64,000 nt of DNA from Glandiceps talaboti (GCF_964340395.1 NC_135556.1:14147910-14211909), one strand, 5' to 3'. Numbered from the stretch's first letter, positions 12,701 through 25,070 are shown. The notes: generated by a model from the sequence alone, not told the origin. Made by a program: numbers and translations.

Positions 12701-15700
12701 ATCTATACTTTGTACTGACAAAATATGCAGTCAAAATTTAGGGTCCCTGAATTAGGTAAAAAGTTTGGAAAATACAAATGCATAGAACAATACAACATCT
12801 AAAGGATATACAAACCATTTTTATCAGATATTGGCTGAAACAACAACGAAGTGCCAGTTTCACCTTAGACAGTTATGTCTAAGCCAAAGATGTGCAAAGC
12901 CAGACTTATAATTACAAATTTATCTAAATTAATAAGCAAGCACATTCTCGTCCCAGCCAGGTACTCACTAGGCTAGAAAACTGTTTTATTTGTACAGTAA
13001 AGATGAACAGGAATAAGACCTGGTCTCAACCATAACCTAATTTGGGCAGTACAGATGTACTCTCTTCAGAAATAAGTATTAGTAGTATGTACCTCTCTTT
13101 GTAACTGTGGCTGTTGATCCTGTTCCCTTACTTATCTTTCCACTGGATATCATTGCTTTCTGTAGAAATAAAAGGACAATATATAAAGGACATATACAAA
13201 GTTATCAAGTTGTTTTAATGCTTTTCAATGCTTTGAATTGTATACTGAGCAGTGAACTGTAGCCTGGAATCCATGAGGGGAGGATTTTTTACATTCGTCT
13301 TTCCAATACGCATGGATTCCAGGCTAACTGAACTAAGGTTAGGAAATGTAACTGTAAAACAATGACCAAAAATAACTTACTTGTACCAGTGGTTTCTTTT
13401 AAACTTACATGTAGCAATTGGGCTAAAAACTTATTTTTGTCTTCAATACAAGGAACTCATTTGATATTAAAATTAAAATCAAAGAATATTACTCTAACAG
13501 TCATCAGAAAACAACAGAAAGGGTGACAGCCATCCCAAATTAGACCTTAATTATTCACATGTTTATAATGGTTAGGAAGAATTCATCATAAATAGTGTGT
13601 ATTTGTAGAAATCCTGTTATGAAAAGAAAGTTCTAATTCTCCCCCACCCCCCAACCCTCCCTCCCCCACCCCCCAACCCTCCCTCTCCATGCTGTCTATT
13701 CATCAAACGATGAATTAGCATCAAGTGTTTCAAGAAAGGTCACTCTACCCACTATTTATTGACCAAAAGTCTGTTCATGGGTTATTCAGGGTTGTATATT
13801 AATGCTATGCACTTTTTTAAGTTCATGATTCGATAATTATTATCATCGCCTCTATCTACATTGCATTCTACCTAATTTGAATATGCACACAGTATAGAAT
13901 TTGCATGTCACTATGGTCACTACCTAATTTGAATATGCAAAGTATAGAATTTGCATGTCACTAAGGTGACTACCTAATTTGAATATGCACACAATATATA
14001 ATTTGCATGTCACTACCTAATTTGAATAAGTGCATGGTATCTAATTTGCATGTTACCTTCTAATTTGAATAAATACATGGTATATTTGAATGTTTACATT
14101 TGCATTTGTACTGATATTTATTTACTTGTTAAGATAGAGAATAATCCTTACCAAATCAGTAGACACACTCATAAAACACTTGATGGATCGGTCTATATTT
14201 TTTTCGAATTCTGCTTCAGCTACACCCTGAAATAAAGGAAGAAATAGTATTGATTAAACATAATATCAATGACATTGCAGTTGATATCATTCGACAAACT
14301 AGTACTAGATAAATTTGTAGTTGCTATTATAATTGGGTTGTCAGTGGCTGAGCGGTTAAACCACTTGCCTCTTACCACTGCAGTCAGGGTTCGAACCCAT
14401 TCAGGGTTAGATTAAATTTACCATGCTGTAAGTAAGAAGAGTGTCATTCAGTTTGACTCTACCAAACAATGCCGGTTTTACCTGGGTACCTCGGTTTCCT
14501 CCTGCATTAACACTGATCCATGAGGGATGGCCCTCGTTGGACTTCTTGGGAGATAAGTGTTTATATACTTAATGAACTATCTAGTATAAATAAAGATTAT
14601 TAATTTATTGATCATTGCCATTACAATATCTAATCAATTGTGAAATATGTACTTCATTGTGTTTTCTATATGCTCATTTCCTGGCTCTCATTGACAATGT
14701 TAATTTAACCTAAACACTTGGTAGTGCAAAGGCTATTAATGTGGTCATGAACTCAAAAGTACTTCTATCAGATAATATGAAATTCTCCACATTTAGCTTT
14801 ATCCATTATAAAAACTAATATGGTCTATGTTTTGTCAAGTGTTATTAAGCTCTACACAGTCTGATGAAATTATGGCACTTGGATTTATTCAAATACTAAA
14901 CACTTCTTTGCTGGGATTCCAGTATTACAACTTCCTGTCAGTTTGTGATGGATTACTACTGACATGTGTTGTTCACCATTGCCCCAGAAGGCGGTTTAGC
15001 GAGATTTTCGGTGAAATTAGTCCATTCGACTATATGTGGAGAGAATAGTGATTGTAGAAAATGTTGACAGGTATAGGACTAGACTATCTTGCCTTGGGAT
15101 ATTTGTACTTACAGGTGTTTGAAAGTACAGTTGATAGTCAAATCTACCAGGATTCTCTTGCATACTCTTTAAGGGATTCTTCTTTGTGTTAACAGGAAAT
15201 AGTGGAGTATTGATACCAGCCACAGCTCTAGGGATTTCATGTAAATATAATACAATATACTATAACATAATATTTTACAATACAATACAATACAATACAA
15301 TACAATACAATATTATATGATATGATATGCGATATGAAACGAGATGAGACACTACCGGTACAATACAATATGACATGACATGACATGATATATAACATAT
15401 CATGATGTAATTCATATAAAAAATACAAAACAATGTAAGTAAAGTGATAAGGTGAAGTGATTTACCTTGTTCTGTCTGGATAAAATAACCCCATATTCCA
15501 GACAACTGCACCACCCCAGTCATGACCCACAAAGGTGGCATCTGAAATAGTCTGTATACAAGTAAAATGATAAGGTTGACTTACCTTGTTCTGTCTGGAT
15601 AAAATAACCCCATATTCCAGACAACTGAACCACCCCAGTCATGACCAACAAAGGTAGCATGTGGAATAGCCTGTATAAAAATATCAAAAATGACACTTTA

Positions 15701-18280
15701 CTACACTTGTACAATTCTCTTACAAAGATCATCATGTAAATAAAATTTTAGACCGGATGTACTTTCAAAGAGAGAATTTGAAAACCCTATATATGGAGAA
15801 GTTTACCAGGTACAGTAGGGACACTGCAATTAATGACTGATTTTCATGGCAAGGCAAGCACACATGCATTGATCATAAACTGTGTTTACTATTTCAGACT
15901 GTATATTATTATAAAGTAACAGTGTTAAACCATGTTTCCTGACTTGGAATGTGTATCATATAAAGTAAATAATGTAAAACCATTTTTGCTGACTCGGACT
16001 GTTCATCTTCAAAGTAATACTTTGTTAATCTAAACTATGTTTACCGACTTGGAATGTTTATCATATGACAGTAGCACTATGTGTTACTAATCAAACTCCT
16101 GTTTAAAGTATGCTTCATGATTTTATGCAAACTAGAATTCTTTTTTTTTTGTTCCATATGCATGGAAAAAAGATGAACCAGTAATACTAACCAAAGTGTC
16201 CAATAGGGCAACCAAATCCTATAAATACAAAATGAAAAATTATAATTATTATATCATTTTCATGAGAAAGTAAGACATAATGGATTTCAAGTTTAGATTT
16301 GTGCTAGAATACTGTAAACTTAGATATTTTCATTATTAGAAATTCTTGTGATTTTAGAGTCTTCAGCAAGTTTTCAAAGATTAATAATTACTACTGTAAC
16401 ACTTATCATTGTGTTCATGTACAAGAAAACATTTTAGAACTACATATTTTTGCACGTTTTCTAGCAAAAATAAGTCTTCAGCGAAATTTCCAGGTTTGCA
16501 GTAATTTTTGCATGTAGGAGTTAGTAAACAGAATACAGAAATACCTATCTAACAACAATAGTTGCTTTGAATGTCGGAAGCTTATCAACTTTGGAATTGA
16601 AAGGATCACTGTTTTTGATGAACATTTTAATCTCATATAATGCACGTGACTGATCATAGGACCATTTTATCAGGGAGATTTCCTTAAGCAAAGCCCTGCA
16701 GATAAATTATCAAGGTAATTTTATGAGCTGTTTTGAATAATTTTATCCAAATAATATATTTAGACAACATTTCAATGAATCAGAAAGTTTACTAGTTGAA
16801 GCAAATTTCTTCAAAATTGTCAGTGATCCAGAGAGGCTATCAGAACATTTCACTTAGACTGTATTATGTAGTATTTCAAAGCAACTTTTGATGAGTTGGC
16901 TTTTCCATATCACCAAAATGATCAACCTGAGAAATAGTTAATTACTTACACCGCACAATTTCACTTGAGAGTATTCCTCAATTTCTGAAATATGAAAACA
17001 GAAAATGATTATTATCATTTACAGAAGTACTTCATTATAATTACTTTATGTCATGGACATTACAGTATCATGTATGACACTACAAATCTTGTGCTCAAAA
17101 CAGAGAAGAATAAACAATGATGGTGTCATGGTCAAATGGTTAGAGTGGCTGGCCGTGAATCTGTAAGTTGCTGGTTCGAGCGTCAGCACCATAATTTGCA
17201 TCTGAATGGCTAACGTCCTTACACAAGATTTGAACCACAATTGTGCCCCAGTCAACCCAGCTATATATTGGGATCCTGGTAGGACAACTGTTGCTATGTG
17301 AAGGACTTAGTCCTATGTGCTTACAGTGACTGCAATGAATTGTACACTCACAATAGAGGTTAGGAAGACAAATACGGAACGTCATTCGCACAATGTCCCA
17401 ACATGCTTAACAAACGAACATTGTTCCATTAAGTCGATACCCCCTCCCCCAAATGAACATTCACAAGTGTGACATCAAACATTTCTATATAATGTAAACT
17501 ATGATGAAAACTAGCAGTCACACCACTATGATCGATGTAATGTAAAAACATGATTGTAAACACATTAAAATACTACCAGAAACCCAGCACCATGTCTCAC
17601 ATTAGAAGTAAATTTTTATCAACTTATCAACATCTCAGTAGTAAATTTAAAAACTGTTATCATTGAAGGAGTGAAAGTTTTCCGTCAAAATTTGGTTAGA
17701 AGTGTGAAAATGAAGTTCAACAACTGCACCTTCACCAGACCCTCCCCCTAAATGAATGAGGTTGCTTTATTGATGAACTTGTATGACATTGTGCAATCGT
17801 CCCTAAGTGTGTTTAAAAGATATAGGTTTTTGCCAAAGGTAATAACTTAGAGTGTTATGGATCAGGACATTCATTGTAGAAAAGAACAATGAAAATGTGT
17901 ACCATGATTTTCTATAACAAGAGTTTTTAAAAGTTTCAGTTCCTAACTTGTGTTGATTGCTGTACTTTTAATCTCATTTGGACCACTAAATGATACATAA
18001 ATAGTGACACATTTAGAGAGAGACATACAGATAGACAGTGAGAGAGTACGAAAGAGAGACAGAAAAAGACAAAATGGTGCGACAGAAAGGCAACTTAATT
18101 CAGACAGACAGACAGACAGACAGAGACATTAATTGCAAGTACCTGGTGGACTTGATGAGTCTCCATACCCTCTCATATCTGGTACAATCACTCGATACCC
18201 AGCCAGTGCAAGTGCAGGAATCTAAACCAGAGATAACAAAACAACAACCATTTATGTTGTACATTATCTATTTATTGTTA

Positions 18281-18317
<37 letters not shown>

Positions 18318-21300
18318 GAATAAAGACAAATCTGTCCGGTTTTTTTCACAAGTTTGCAGATTATATGATATAGACATGAAGAGTAATTCTTACCTGGTAT
18401 CGCCATGAATACCAACTTTCTGGGAAACCATGGCAACAGACAACAGCTGGTCCCTGACCAACATCAACATAATGTATGCGATAACCATCCTAATATAAAG
18501 AACAGCAAATGAATTAGTAGATTTTTAAATGAGTTCAGAAAGTCTTTTTTGTGTGTGTCTATAAATCTCTCTCCGTTTGTTCAATTGTTTTCACTTCTAC
18601 TGCTTGCATATGACAGTTTTTAAAAAATGTTTTATTTATTTCATAAAATAACATCTTTTTTATTATTCAATTTTCATTTCATTATTACACTTCCAGTACT
18701 TTCTTTTGAGTTTTGTAAATAGTTATATTTAAATGCATGAAAAAGTTGTAAAATTACATCCTGAGCTGAGATGCATTCTTTCTTGAAGAATTCGAGGTTT
18801 GTTGATTTACATTACAGATGGAGGAATTTCGACATGGGTACAGACCAACAATTAACATTTAAACTTTCTGAAGTTTAGACTGCAAAATACTATTGCTGTG
18901 GTATTACAATAGATTCTGTGTAGTACATGACTGTACTAAGCATATCACAAAGCCTTCACATATCAGTTGTTAGCTGAAGGAGTAAACCACACACACTATT
19001 AAACCATAGATGTTGGAGAAAGAGAGAATCTCTCCAACGTCTATGGCTGAACTCAGTTTTTTTTATATAAAATTATGTAATCTTTTCAAGAATAGAAATG
19101 TCAAAAGTTCACCTTTGTTGTTATGTATGAATGTGGTACCATGTCTGGTTTAGCTGCTGGTGGTGGCTGTTCTTCAAACACCTAGGAAGAAAAACAACAA
19201 TCTATTAAAATTTTGGTATAAGTGATAGCGTTTAATTGTATAACATTTGTGTTCTTACAAAGAAAAGAAACGCAAACAGAAACAACAAAATAAAAAATGA
19301 ACACAATGCGGACAAACTATTGAAATCTTAATTTCTTGAAAAGCAGTACTGGTAACATCAAAAACAAGCAGATCACCTCGCCTCTGTCAAACTGTCTTTG
19401 AATCATTAGGTATTTTAGATAAACATTTTTCTGGCTTTACATATTTCGTAAAGCCAAAAATTGGCATGGTTCTGGTTACACACCTTGAAAAAATAGGTAG
19501 GGCATGGTATTCAACATTTTTTTTTTTTGTACGTGAAAGGGGTCATGATATCTTTACTATGCTTTTAATTTTTTGATTTTCATGCCTATATTATTATGTT
19601 TCTCACAAAAAATAGTTTAGGGTTGGCAAAAAAATTCTAGGTAGTGATAGTTAATCTCATTTGACCCCATATTATTTTAATTTGGTCTAAAATTTCACAT
19701 CGTTGTTTTTAAATGGAGGAAATATTTATTTAAAAACATTGTCTTTCTGGACCAATCCACAATATATAGTAGCATGATTTCCACTAACAACATGTAACAT
19801 TGCTAATTCTTGTTGGAGCAAATGAAAAGTCTAAGTATTTTAGGTTAAAAAATCTCAGGTAAATTGTTAGAAAGAACGTAACATTAACACAGTATAGTAG
19901 CTCTTACATTAACATTAGTTGCTTCTTGTAGTTGCTTGAGTGCTACATCAGGGTCTTCTACTTTGATTGTATGAATTCCCATCTGTCTTGCTGGTTTTAG
20001 ATTTGATCCAATATCATCCAGAAATACAGTCTGAAAGAAAATACAAACATTATATAAATTATAACATCTTGTGACGTTTTCTAATCCCTAAAACCAGTAA
20101 AACCATGAGTGGAAATATTTTATAAAGATTATAGTGTTGCTGAAAATAGTTACAACAAAGTCCTGTATAAATTTAATAAAAAGGTTTACAGCATTCTCAA
20201 TAAAACTTGCGAAAATATGTAGCATGCAATGTTCCCACTAAGGCTTATTTGCGTACTACTTCCCCAGGTCTCCATCTGCTCTCGCAGTCAAATTTCATGT
20301 TTTGCGCAACCTTATATCCAAGTATCAAGAATGAAAGAGAAAATATATACAAATAAAGTATAATTAATGATTAAATGAAATGTTGTCATAGAGTTTTATT
20401 CCTCTCTATTCAGCATCCAAGAGCAGGTAAAAAGTGCTAGCTTCATATTGCAATTAAACACATGATTTTGTGTTGCTGAAAGGGGAAATATTCCCCTTCT
20501 GGACCCCCACATGCATGCAAGCATGGCCGCCATGCCACCCTTTCCATTTTTTTCCCTTTCTCCTTATGTTGCTCAATCTTAGAGGGAACTCTGATAGCAT
20601 GTACCATAAAAATGATTCAGTACTTCTCTGTTACATTTAGATACCACTAGTATACAGTTTCATTTGCTTACCTCAGAAGGATCCACTCCCATTTTATCAC
20701 ATGCAATTTTGAAAATATCAGGACTAGGTTTTCTGATTCCAACCCTGCAAGATTCTACTATATGGTCAGCATAGTGTCTAAGAACTAATATGAATTGAGA
20801 ATCTAACTCCTTGTTGTAGACATCATTGATAAAGTTGTTGGTTAAAATACAAGTTTTAAAACCTAGAATAAAAACAAAGATAACATAATGAATATCTAAA
20901 CACTCAACTTGTGAGTTTAAAACTACAAATGTGGTCATCATTTTGTCAATTTACTGTCACAAAACCATGTGAAGGGCATAATTATGTCCCATATAATATA
21001 TCACCCTTGTGTCAGGTTTGAATGAAATAGGCAACTGCATGTCACAGATATGACTGCATACATACATACACACAGATGCACAGATACACAGAACCTATTG
21101 TATAATAGCCCCTTCAGGCACTCCTTAAGGGGCTACACCAAGATTTCAGTTGTCAAGCCTCTCCTTATTTAACCAGCTCTATTTCACTGCATTAACTCAA
21201 AATTGTTTCTGAATAAGTTTTAATGTGTGTTGTGTATTTTATTTGCATTTTAATAAGTTCACTCAGAATATACCATATTCCAGTTACTGAAGTTCTAGCA

Positions 21301-22636
21301 TGATTTTGCCTGTAAGGACTGCAAAACGACACCCTTGATTCTGTATAGTGAGGGCTAAAATGTTGTCATGGCCACTGACAATATGACCATGCACAAAGCT
21401 GCAAAAATGTGTGTAGAAGAACTCGTAGCATTACAGTAATGGTGAGGCAGATTTTGATTAGTGTTCGTCAGTTATAAAAACATTACATTTTAACTTCCAG
21501 TGAGATCCTCATGGAAATGAGTGGTAATTGTAACTTTGTGTCCGTGTCGTTACACTGCAGCACTCAACTATTCTGACCCTCACTTCTGGTACCAAAACGA
21601 CTTGCAAACAGCACTCCTAGTGGCCAAAATAAGAAATCTTTTTATCTTTTCGGATAACCGGAATATAGTGTATTGCATTGGTAGTTGAGTCTCAAGTCAG
21701 TTGGATATTGTAACTGTTTAGTGCTTCTTACCATTATTTCTAAGGGCTAAAAGTGCCTGTAACATTCCCATCACAACTTTACATTCTGTCATAGCATCAA
21801 ACATTTTTTTAGGATCAAACTCTGCGGGTAAATTAATATTTGCTTCCTTTGCTGTGGTCTTCACTTCTTCTTTATATTCTTCTAAAAACTGAAGGAAAAA
21901 ATGGAATGATTGAAAATAACAAACTTATTTACAGCTCTGCATGCTTTGAATGAATGGCTTTAGTTTGTCTAGTGACTCATAGTGACTAAGGCCCCTTAGG
22001 TCACTCATATTTTCCTTGGCTAAAGAAAAAATATTGGGGAAATAACATCTGAATATAGAGTTACATATAATACTTCCATATGAAGCAGTGAAAGGTGTTT
22101 AAAACAACAGTTGCACTGAATACGCAAGGTCACAGCCAGATGAGTTATTTATAAGTTTGTTACTAATTCATGCAGTGTCTACCAAAATAAGGAATGCCTC
22201 CTGACACATCCTAAAATGTAATTCTGCCAAACATTGCATTTGCTACATTGACAATATTCTACTGCAGATCAAGCCATAGTGGTATAATATCTATGTAGAC
22301 AACAAATAGACTAAGAACTTGCCTCTCGAACTGTCAGTTCTCCCCTCTCCATCTTACAGAAAGCATTATTTGGTCTCCCTTTTATCATCACCAACTCAAG
22401 GAAATTGCTGAAAGTGGAGGTGAAAATAGCAAATGAAAGCACAAACAACCAAACAAACAAACACAAACTATATTTTTGCATGATCAAAACTAAGCATTGA
22501 TGATTTATACATTCAATGAAATTATACCGAAATCAAAGAGGAAAATAACAAATGAATGCACAAATGAACTGATAAAAAACCAACCACACAAACACACGAT
22601 GACGACGACGACAACAGCAACAACAACAACAACAGC

Positions 22637-22689
<53 letters not shown>

Positions 22690-23367
22690 ATGACTAAATA
22701 CAGTATTGTACAAATGGTATTGAAATACAACTGATTTATGTACAATGATATTACTGGAACCCATCAAGTCATCTCTATTTGAGATTGAGATTGAGAAGCA
22801 AGTAGATAAAATTTGCACTATAAATTGCTACATGTTATGGTTTACAAACCAAATGTGCATTTTATGAACTCACAATGAATAGTACATATTGTGTAGGTGC
22901 AACCTTGGAGTAATTATACTGACTACAGTTACTCCAAAGTGCAACAGAGTAAAACTTACCGGTATACCTAGATAAACTATTGAAATATACAACCTGGTTT
23001 TATACAACACACGATACCTTTATAACATATCAATCTATAGTAATATGTGTTTGTTTTTTCCACTAAAATCATACAATTTTGCTCCTCACCCTGGAAGTCC
23101 CAGTGACTCTCCATAACTCTTTATCCCTGATTGTGGTGGAGTTATGATAACACCACCAATGTCGAATATCACGGCTTTCTTCATATCCGTTCCCTTCTGA
23201 CCAGTTAGAGCATTACAATGGAGAGTTCCTGATGAATACAAATATCGTCTGCAAACTAATGCAGCAACGGGTGGAATTTTTAAAGTTCTGATACGACGTG
23301 CGCCTTTACTTGGATAAATCCAAGCGTTCTCCAAAAGCAACCTGGTCAATCTGTTATGGCGAGACAT
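9698..23367 (-). CDS. EPHX2: Soluble (bifunctional) epoxide hydrolase 2, copy A
   Basis: Nineteen coding exons, spliced length 1878 nt (625 residues): 23367-23090, 22407-22323, 21888-21732, 20862-20672, 20030-19908, 19181-19113, 18489-18394, 18221-18143, 16984-16950, 16218-16192, 15670-15585 or 15551-15466 (alternatives), 15227-15113, 14226-14152, 13159-13093, 12467-12365, 12007-11938, 11063-10983, 10188-10133, 9782-9698. Human EPHX2 is 555 residues; the excess is a basic N-terminal extension of about 62 residues. The phosphatase-like half shows FDIGGV, ILTNN, RKPSP and FLDDIGSNLKPAR. The epoxide hydrolase half shows HGFPESW (oxyanion hole), GHDWGG (nucleophile Asp), Tyr in RFDYQLYFQ and in GPLNWYRN, Asp in TASYDYVLTP, and His in CGHW, so the triad and both epoxide-activating tyrosines are present. 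It should hydrate fatty-acid epoxides to diols. It ends AKL, a canonical peroxisomal signal. Intron 2 has a GC donor. An in-frame upstream ATG at 23379 would add four residues. Confidence 0.93.
10200..10982. other. EPHX2-A intron 17: nothing supported
   Basis: No gene is visible. Around 10790-10975 there are several short related stretches (AAGCAATTAGTTGCTTC, AAGCAATTCATCGCATGCG) that could form local hairpins; their nature is unclear. Confidence 0.3.
11250..11870. repeat. Probable dispersed repeat in EPHX2-A intron 16
   Basis: The text reads like a degraded interspersed repeat. GTACCATTTT followed by CAGATCA and TAGCTTTGGAG occurs twice (about 11380-11440 and 11630-11670), and the right end runs into ACACATACACAGACAGACAAATAAC. 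Copy B lacks this stretch in the matching intron. I cannot name the family. Confidence 0.35.
13260..13326. repeat. Short hairpin element
   Basis: TAGCCTGGAATCCATG at the left is repeated in inverted form as CATGGATTCCAGGCTA at the right, with a loop of about 35 nt. The perfect 16-bp arms suggest a recent miniature inverted-repeat insertion in intron 13 of EPHX2-A. Confidence 0.65.
13860..14095. repeat. Tandem array with POU octamers, EPHX2-A intron 13
   Basis: Four or five units of about 50 bp contain CTACCTAATTTGAATATGCA and ATTTGCATGTCAC. ATTTGCAT is the exact reverse complement of the POU/Oct octamer ATGCAAAT and occurs in each unit. The array starts about 55 bp past the exon 13 donor. 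A diverged but recognisable counterpart lies at 29545-29830 in the same intron of EPHX2-B. Confidence 0.75.
14334..14602 (+). mobile_element. tRNA-derived SINE (family 1)
   Basis: The head carries an RNA polymerase III A box (TGGCTGAGCGG, 14345-14355) and B box (GGTTCGAACCC, 14388-14398). The body includes CTCGGTTTCCTCCTGC and the end is A/T-rich (AATAAAGATTATTAAT). The same family is present on the minus strand at about 29036-29280. It lies in intron 12 of EPHX2-A and is absent from that intron in copy B, so it inserted after the duplication. Confidence 0.85.
15245..15440. repeat. Pentanucleotide microsatellite beside the exon 12 acceptor, EPHX2-A
   Basis: (TACAA)n with drifted TATGA and GACAT variants. 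It begins within about 20-40 bp of the exon 12 acceptor (15229-15228), so on the transcribed strand it forms much of the T-rich sequence before the 3' splice site. A larger counterpart occupies the same place in EPHX2-B (31126-31591). Confidence 0.85.
15466..15551 (-). CDS. EPHX2: EPHX2-A exon 11b, second copy of the nucleophile exon
   Basis: An 86-nt exon encoding TISDATFVGHDWGGAVVW and onwards to FYPDRT plus two bases. It has an acceptor CAG and a donor GTAAAT. It is preceded by exon 11a with only 33 nt between them. Both copies start in phase 0 and end after two bases of an Arg codon, so either fits between exons 10 and 12, but both together shift the frame. It differs from 11a in the residues before the nucleophile strand (TISD against AIPH) and just after the elbow (GGAVV against GGSVV). 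Confidence 0.88.
15585..15670 (-). CDS. EPHX2: EPHX2-A exon 11a, first copy of the nucleophile exon
   Basis: An 86-nt exon encoding AIPHATFVGHDWGGSVVW and on to FYPDRT. The catalytic Asp lies in GHDWGG. Its acceptor follows a T-rich tract (ATTTTTATACAG) and its donor is GTAAGT, which looks stronger than the GTAAAT of 11b. See exon 11b for the mutual exclusion argument. Confidence 0.9.
17124..17350 (+). mobile_element. tRNA-derived SINE (family 2) in EPHX2-A intron 8
   Basis: A tRNA-like head with an A box near TGGTCAAATGG (about 17129-17140) and a B box GGTTCGAGC (17173-17181). The body contains CAGTCAACCCAG and GCTATGTGAAGGACTTAGTC. The same element, more decayed, is at about 33551-33785 in intron 8 of EPHX2-B in the same orientation. 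It therefore predates the gene duplication. Confidence 0.78.
18010..18140. repeat. GA/GACA-rich repeat beside the exon 8 donor, EPHX2-A
   Basis: AGAGAGAGAC and (CAGA)n repeats, partly decayed, end about 20 bp from the exon 8 donor. The homologous, much purer array lies next to the exon 8 donor of EPHX2-B (33994-34130). Confidence 0.85.
18265..18317 (+). repeat. (TTA)n microsatellite
   Basis: A run of TTA/TTG triplets in intron 7 of EPHX2-A. Confidence 0.9.
19004..19046. repeat. Short hairpin
   Basis: CCATAGATGTTGGAGA is followed after a few bases by its near complement TCTCCAACGTCTATGG. It could be a small palindromic insertion in intron 6 of EPHX2-A. A similar short palindrome (CCATAGACC...GGTCTATGG) is near 48415-48446. 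Confidence 0.5.
21962..22040. mobile_element. Partial copy of palindromic element M1
   Basis: Only one arm is present: GACTCATAGTGAC, CCCCTTAGGTCACTCATATTTTCC and AAAATATTGGGGAA. Fuller copies are at 28552-28878, 34530-34878, 44270-44612 and 63338-63697. It lies in intron 2 of EPHX2-A. Confidence 0.6.
22609..22689 (+). repeat. (CAA)n microsatellite
   Basis: About 80 bp of ACA/CAA triplets in intron 1 of EPHX2-A. The long open frames here on both strands are products of the repeat. Confidence 0.95.
23090..23367 (-). CDS. EPHX2: EPHX2-A exon 1 with basic N-terminal extension
   Basis: About 62 residues precede the internal methionine of MKKAVIFDIGGV, where vertebrate EPHX2 begins. The extension is rich in Arg, Leu, Ser and Ala and has very few acidic residues, as in mitochondrial presequences. 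The same extension is encoded by EPHX2-B. Use of the internal ATG would give a cytosolic or peroxisomal form of ordinary length. Confidence 0.85.
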
Positions 23368-25070
23368 GGGACTTTGCACCTAATCGTGGAGGTCAACCAA
23401 CTACCACCGCAGTCATTCGGACCCCAGGACTAGGACTTGGACGATCGGAGACCATTCTGATTCTGGACAAAACATGACCTTAAAAAGGCGCCATCTGTCG
23501 GTCAAAGACAGAAAGTGTATGACCTGAAAATGGAGATGGGTTTTTTAATGTTTTACATGTATCAGTTTTGGGCAAACCGGAAGACGATGGTTTGCATATG
23601 GTTGATTGTGAAAAATCTGAATCCTACTGGGTCCTGTGAATATAGAAGACCAGAAGATCACGTAATGACTCCATCATTCACGGACACGTTCCATGGAGTC
23701 ATGACATAGGGGCGTGTAGTAATATGTACTACTAATATAAGTAGTATTTCTTAGATTGTTGTTTTCCTTGTCTACGGGCTAAATATAACAACGTTTTGAC
23801 TATAATTTCCTACTTCTGATTGATACATTTGTACCAGCAGGATTAAGAAAACGGACAATCTAAGCAATAATACGTGCCCCTGTGCATGGATTAATATAAT
23901 TACACATGCACGTGACGACTTCATAAAGCTTGAGGATCCCACTTGGGATGTGTAATACAAGTACGATGTTGTCACAAAGTATACCAAACTACGAAAGGAT
24001 GTCTATTTTGAAATTGTAACATTTTGTCAAGCCACCTAATTATTTGTTTTTAATTGTTTAAGTTTTTTGACGAAAGTCAGACAGTCCATACAGGCATGGA
24101 AGTTATAACCCACATACTTCCATGATACAGGTAACGGACACCTACGTGGACCCCAAAACAAATATTCATAGAAATAAAAGCCCACTGGCAAAATCTACAG
24201 TTACAATACACACTAAACGGAAACACCTAAAATTAATTTGTACAATGACAGACTGACACCCAGGTACAGGGATTTTCATGATCAAACTTGTTCAGGAGTA
24301 GCTATCAGATGAAAGGTCTTTAAACTCACTAGCCCAATTTTTTAACAAAACAGAAATAAGTAGTAAAGTGATGGAGTTTACAATGTAATAGTTTATTGAG
24401 TAAAGATAAGTTTGCGCATGGTTTGAAGCACAATAGGCGATCGATGTGTGGCTAAAGGTAGCCTTTAAAACTTTGCGGGGGGGGGGGTATAATGAAAAGA
24501 ACACTCCAGAATCTACACGAGTCTTTTCGCCCATTTACTTTGTAGGGGAATATGTAGGTGAAAATACTAGAGTTAAAGTGATTTTGTAACCATTCATTCC
24601 GAATCTTTTTTTCTTCTTTTTACAAATGTGCCTGCGATATTCAAGCTTCTACAACTACACAATGAGGAAAAGGCAATAAAAAAAACTAAAATTGAATCCG
24701 ATAAAATCTGAAAGAAAAATATCTTGAACACAACCCAGACCATTTTTAATAGACCAAATTGGTATCAGTAATTATAAAACAATAACTTAAAAATCACAGC
24801 TCCAAGGCACAAATCAGATCATTCTACGTGAGTGGAAACAATGAACGGCACAAAAGAACCGTAGAGGGCGCCCCACGCACGTCAGTAATCATAGTTTTGT
24901 TCGTAATAGAAGAATTGTACAAATCTCATGGGGGTTCCCTTATCAATGAAAATAAACAATATTCTTTGATTTATATAAATTGACATTTTATGGTATACAA
25001 ATCGACATTACCTTCACACCACTGCTCATTCTTTGAGGTTACAGAGGACAAAAAGACAACCCACAATCCA
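23368..25070. other. Intergenic spacer between the two EPHX2 units
   Basis: The first about 170 bp are the EPHX2-A promoter region, including a roughly 45-bp block (about 23483-23530) nearly identical to the EPHX2-B/CWH43 promoter: GGCGCCATCTGTCGGTCAAAG then AGAAAGT.TATGACC.GAA. Beyond that I find no gene, no clear repeat and no match to the other unit. Short frames such as 23515-23709 and 24292-24534 are not recognised. Confidence 0.5.

Larger units (their letters stand above)
8985..23530. repeat. Tandem segmental duplication, unit A (carries EPHX2-A)
   Basis: This stretch is homologous to 25071-41735. On the left, similarity begins around GATTGTCTTCATC...CCAATTATAGACATAATT (about 9020), matched at about 25100. 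On the right it ends just past the block GGCGCCATCTGTCGGTCAAAG (about 23488-23508), matched at 41696-41716. Exons, several intronic microsatellites and a SINE are shared. Introns are otherwise strongly diverged, so the duplication is old. About 1.5 kb of unmatched sequence separates the two units. Confidence 0.85.

Noticed and set aside
14334-14410. A tRNA gene suggested by A and B boxes
   Set aside because: No complete cloverleaf or acceptor stem pairing; the sequence continues into a SINE body and A/T-rich tail, and a second copy exists at 29036-29280.
17124-17200. A tRNA gene at the GGTTCGAGC box
   Set aside because: A decayed SINE head shared by both EPHX2 introns, followed by a SINE body rather than a tRNA terminator.
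23086-23379. Start of EPHX2-A at the upstream ATG 23379
   Set aside because: The upstream residues MQSP are not shared with copy B, whose frame starts at MSRHNRL; 23367 is the conserved choice, though 23379 cannot be excluded.
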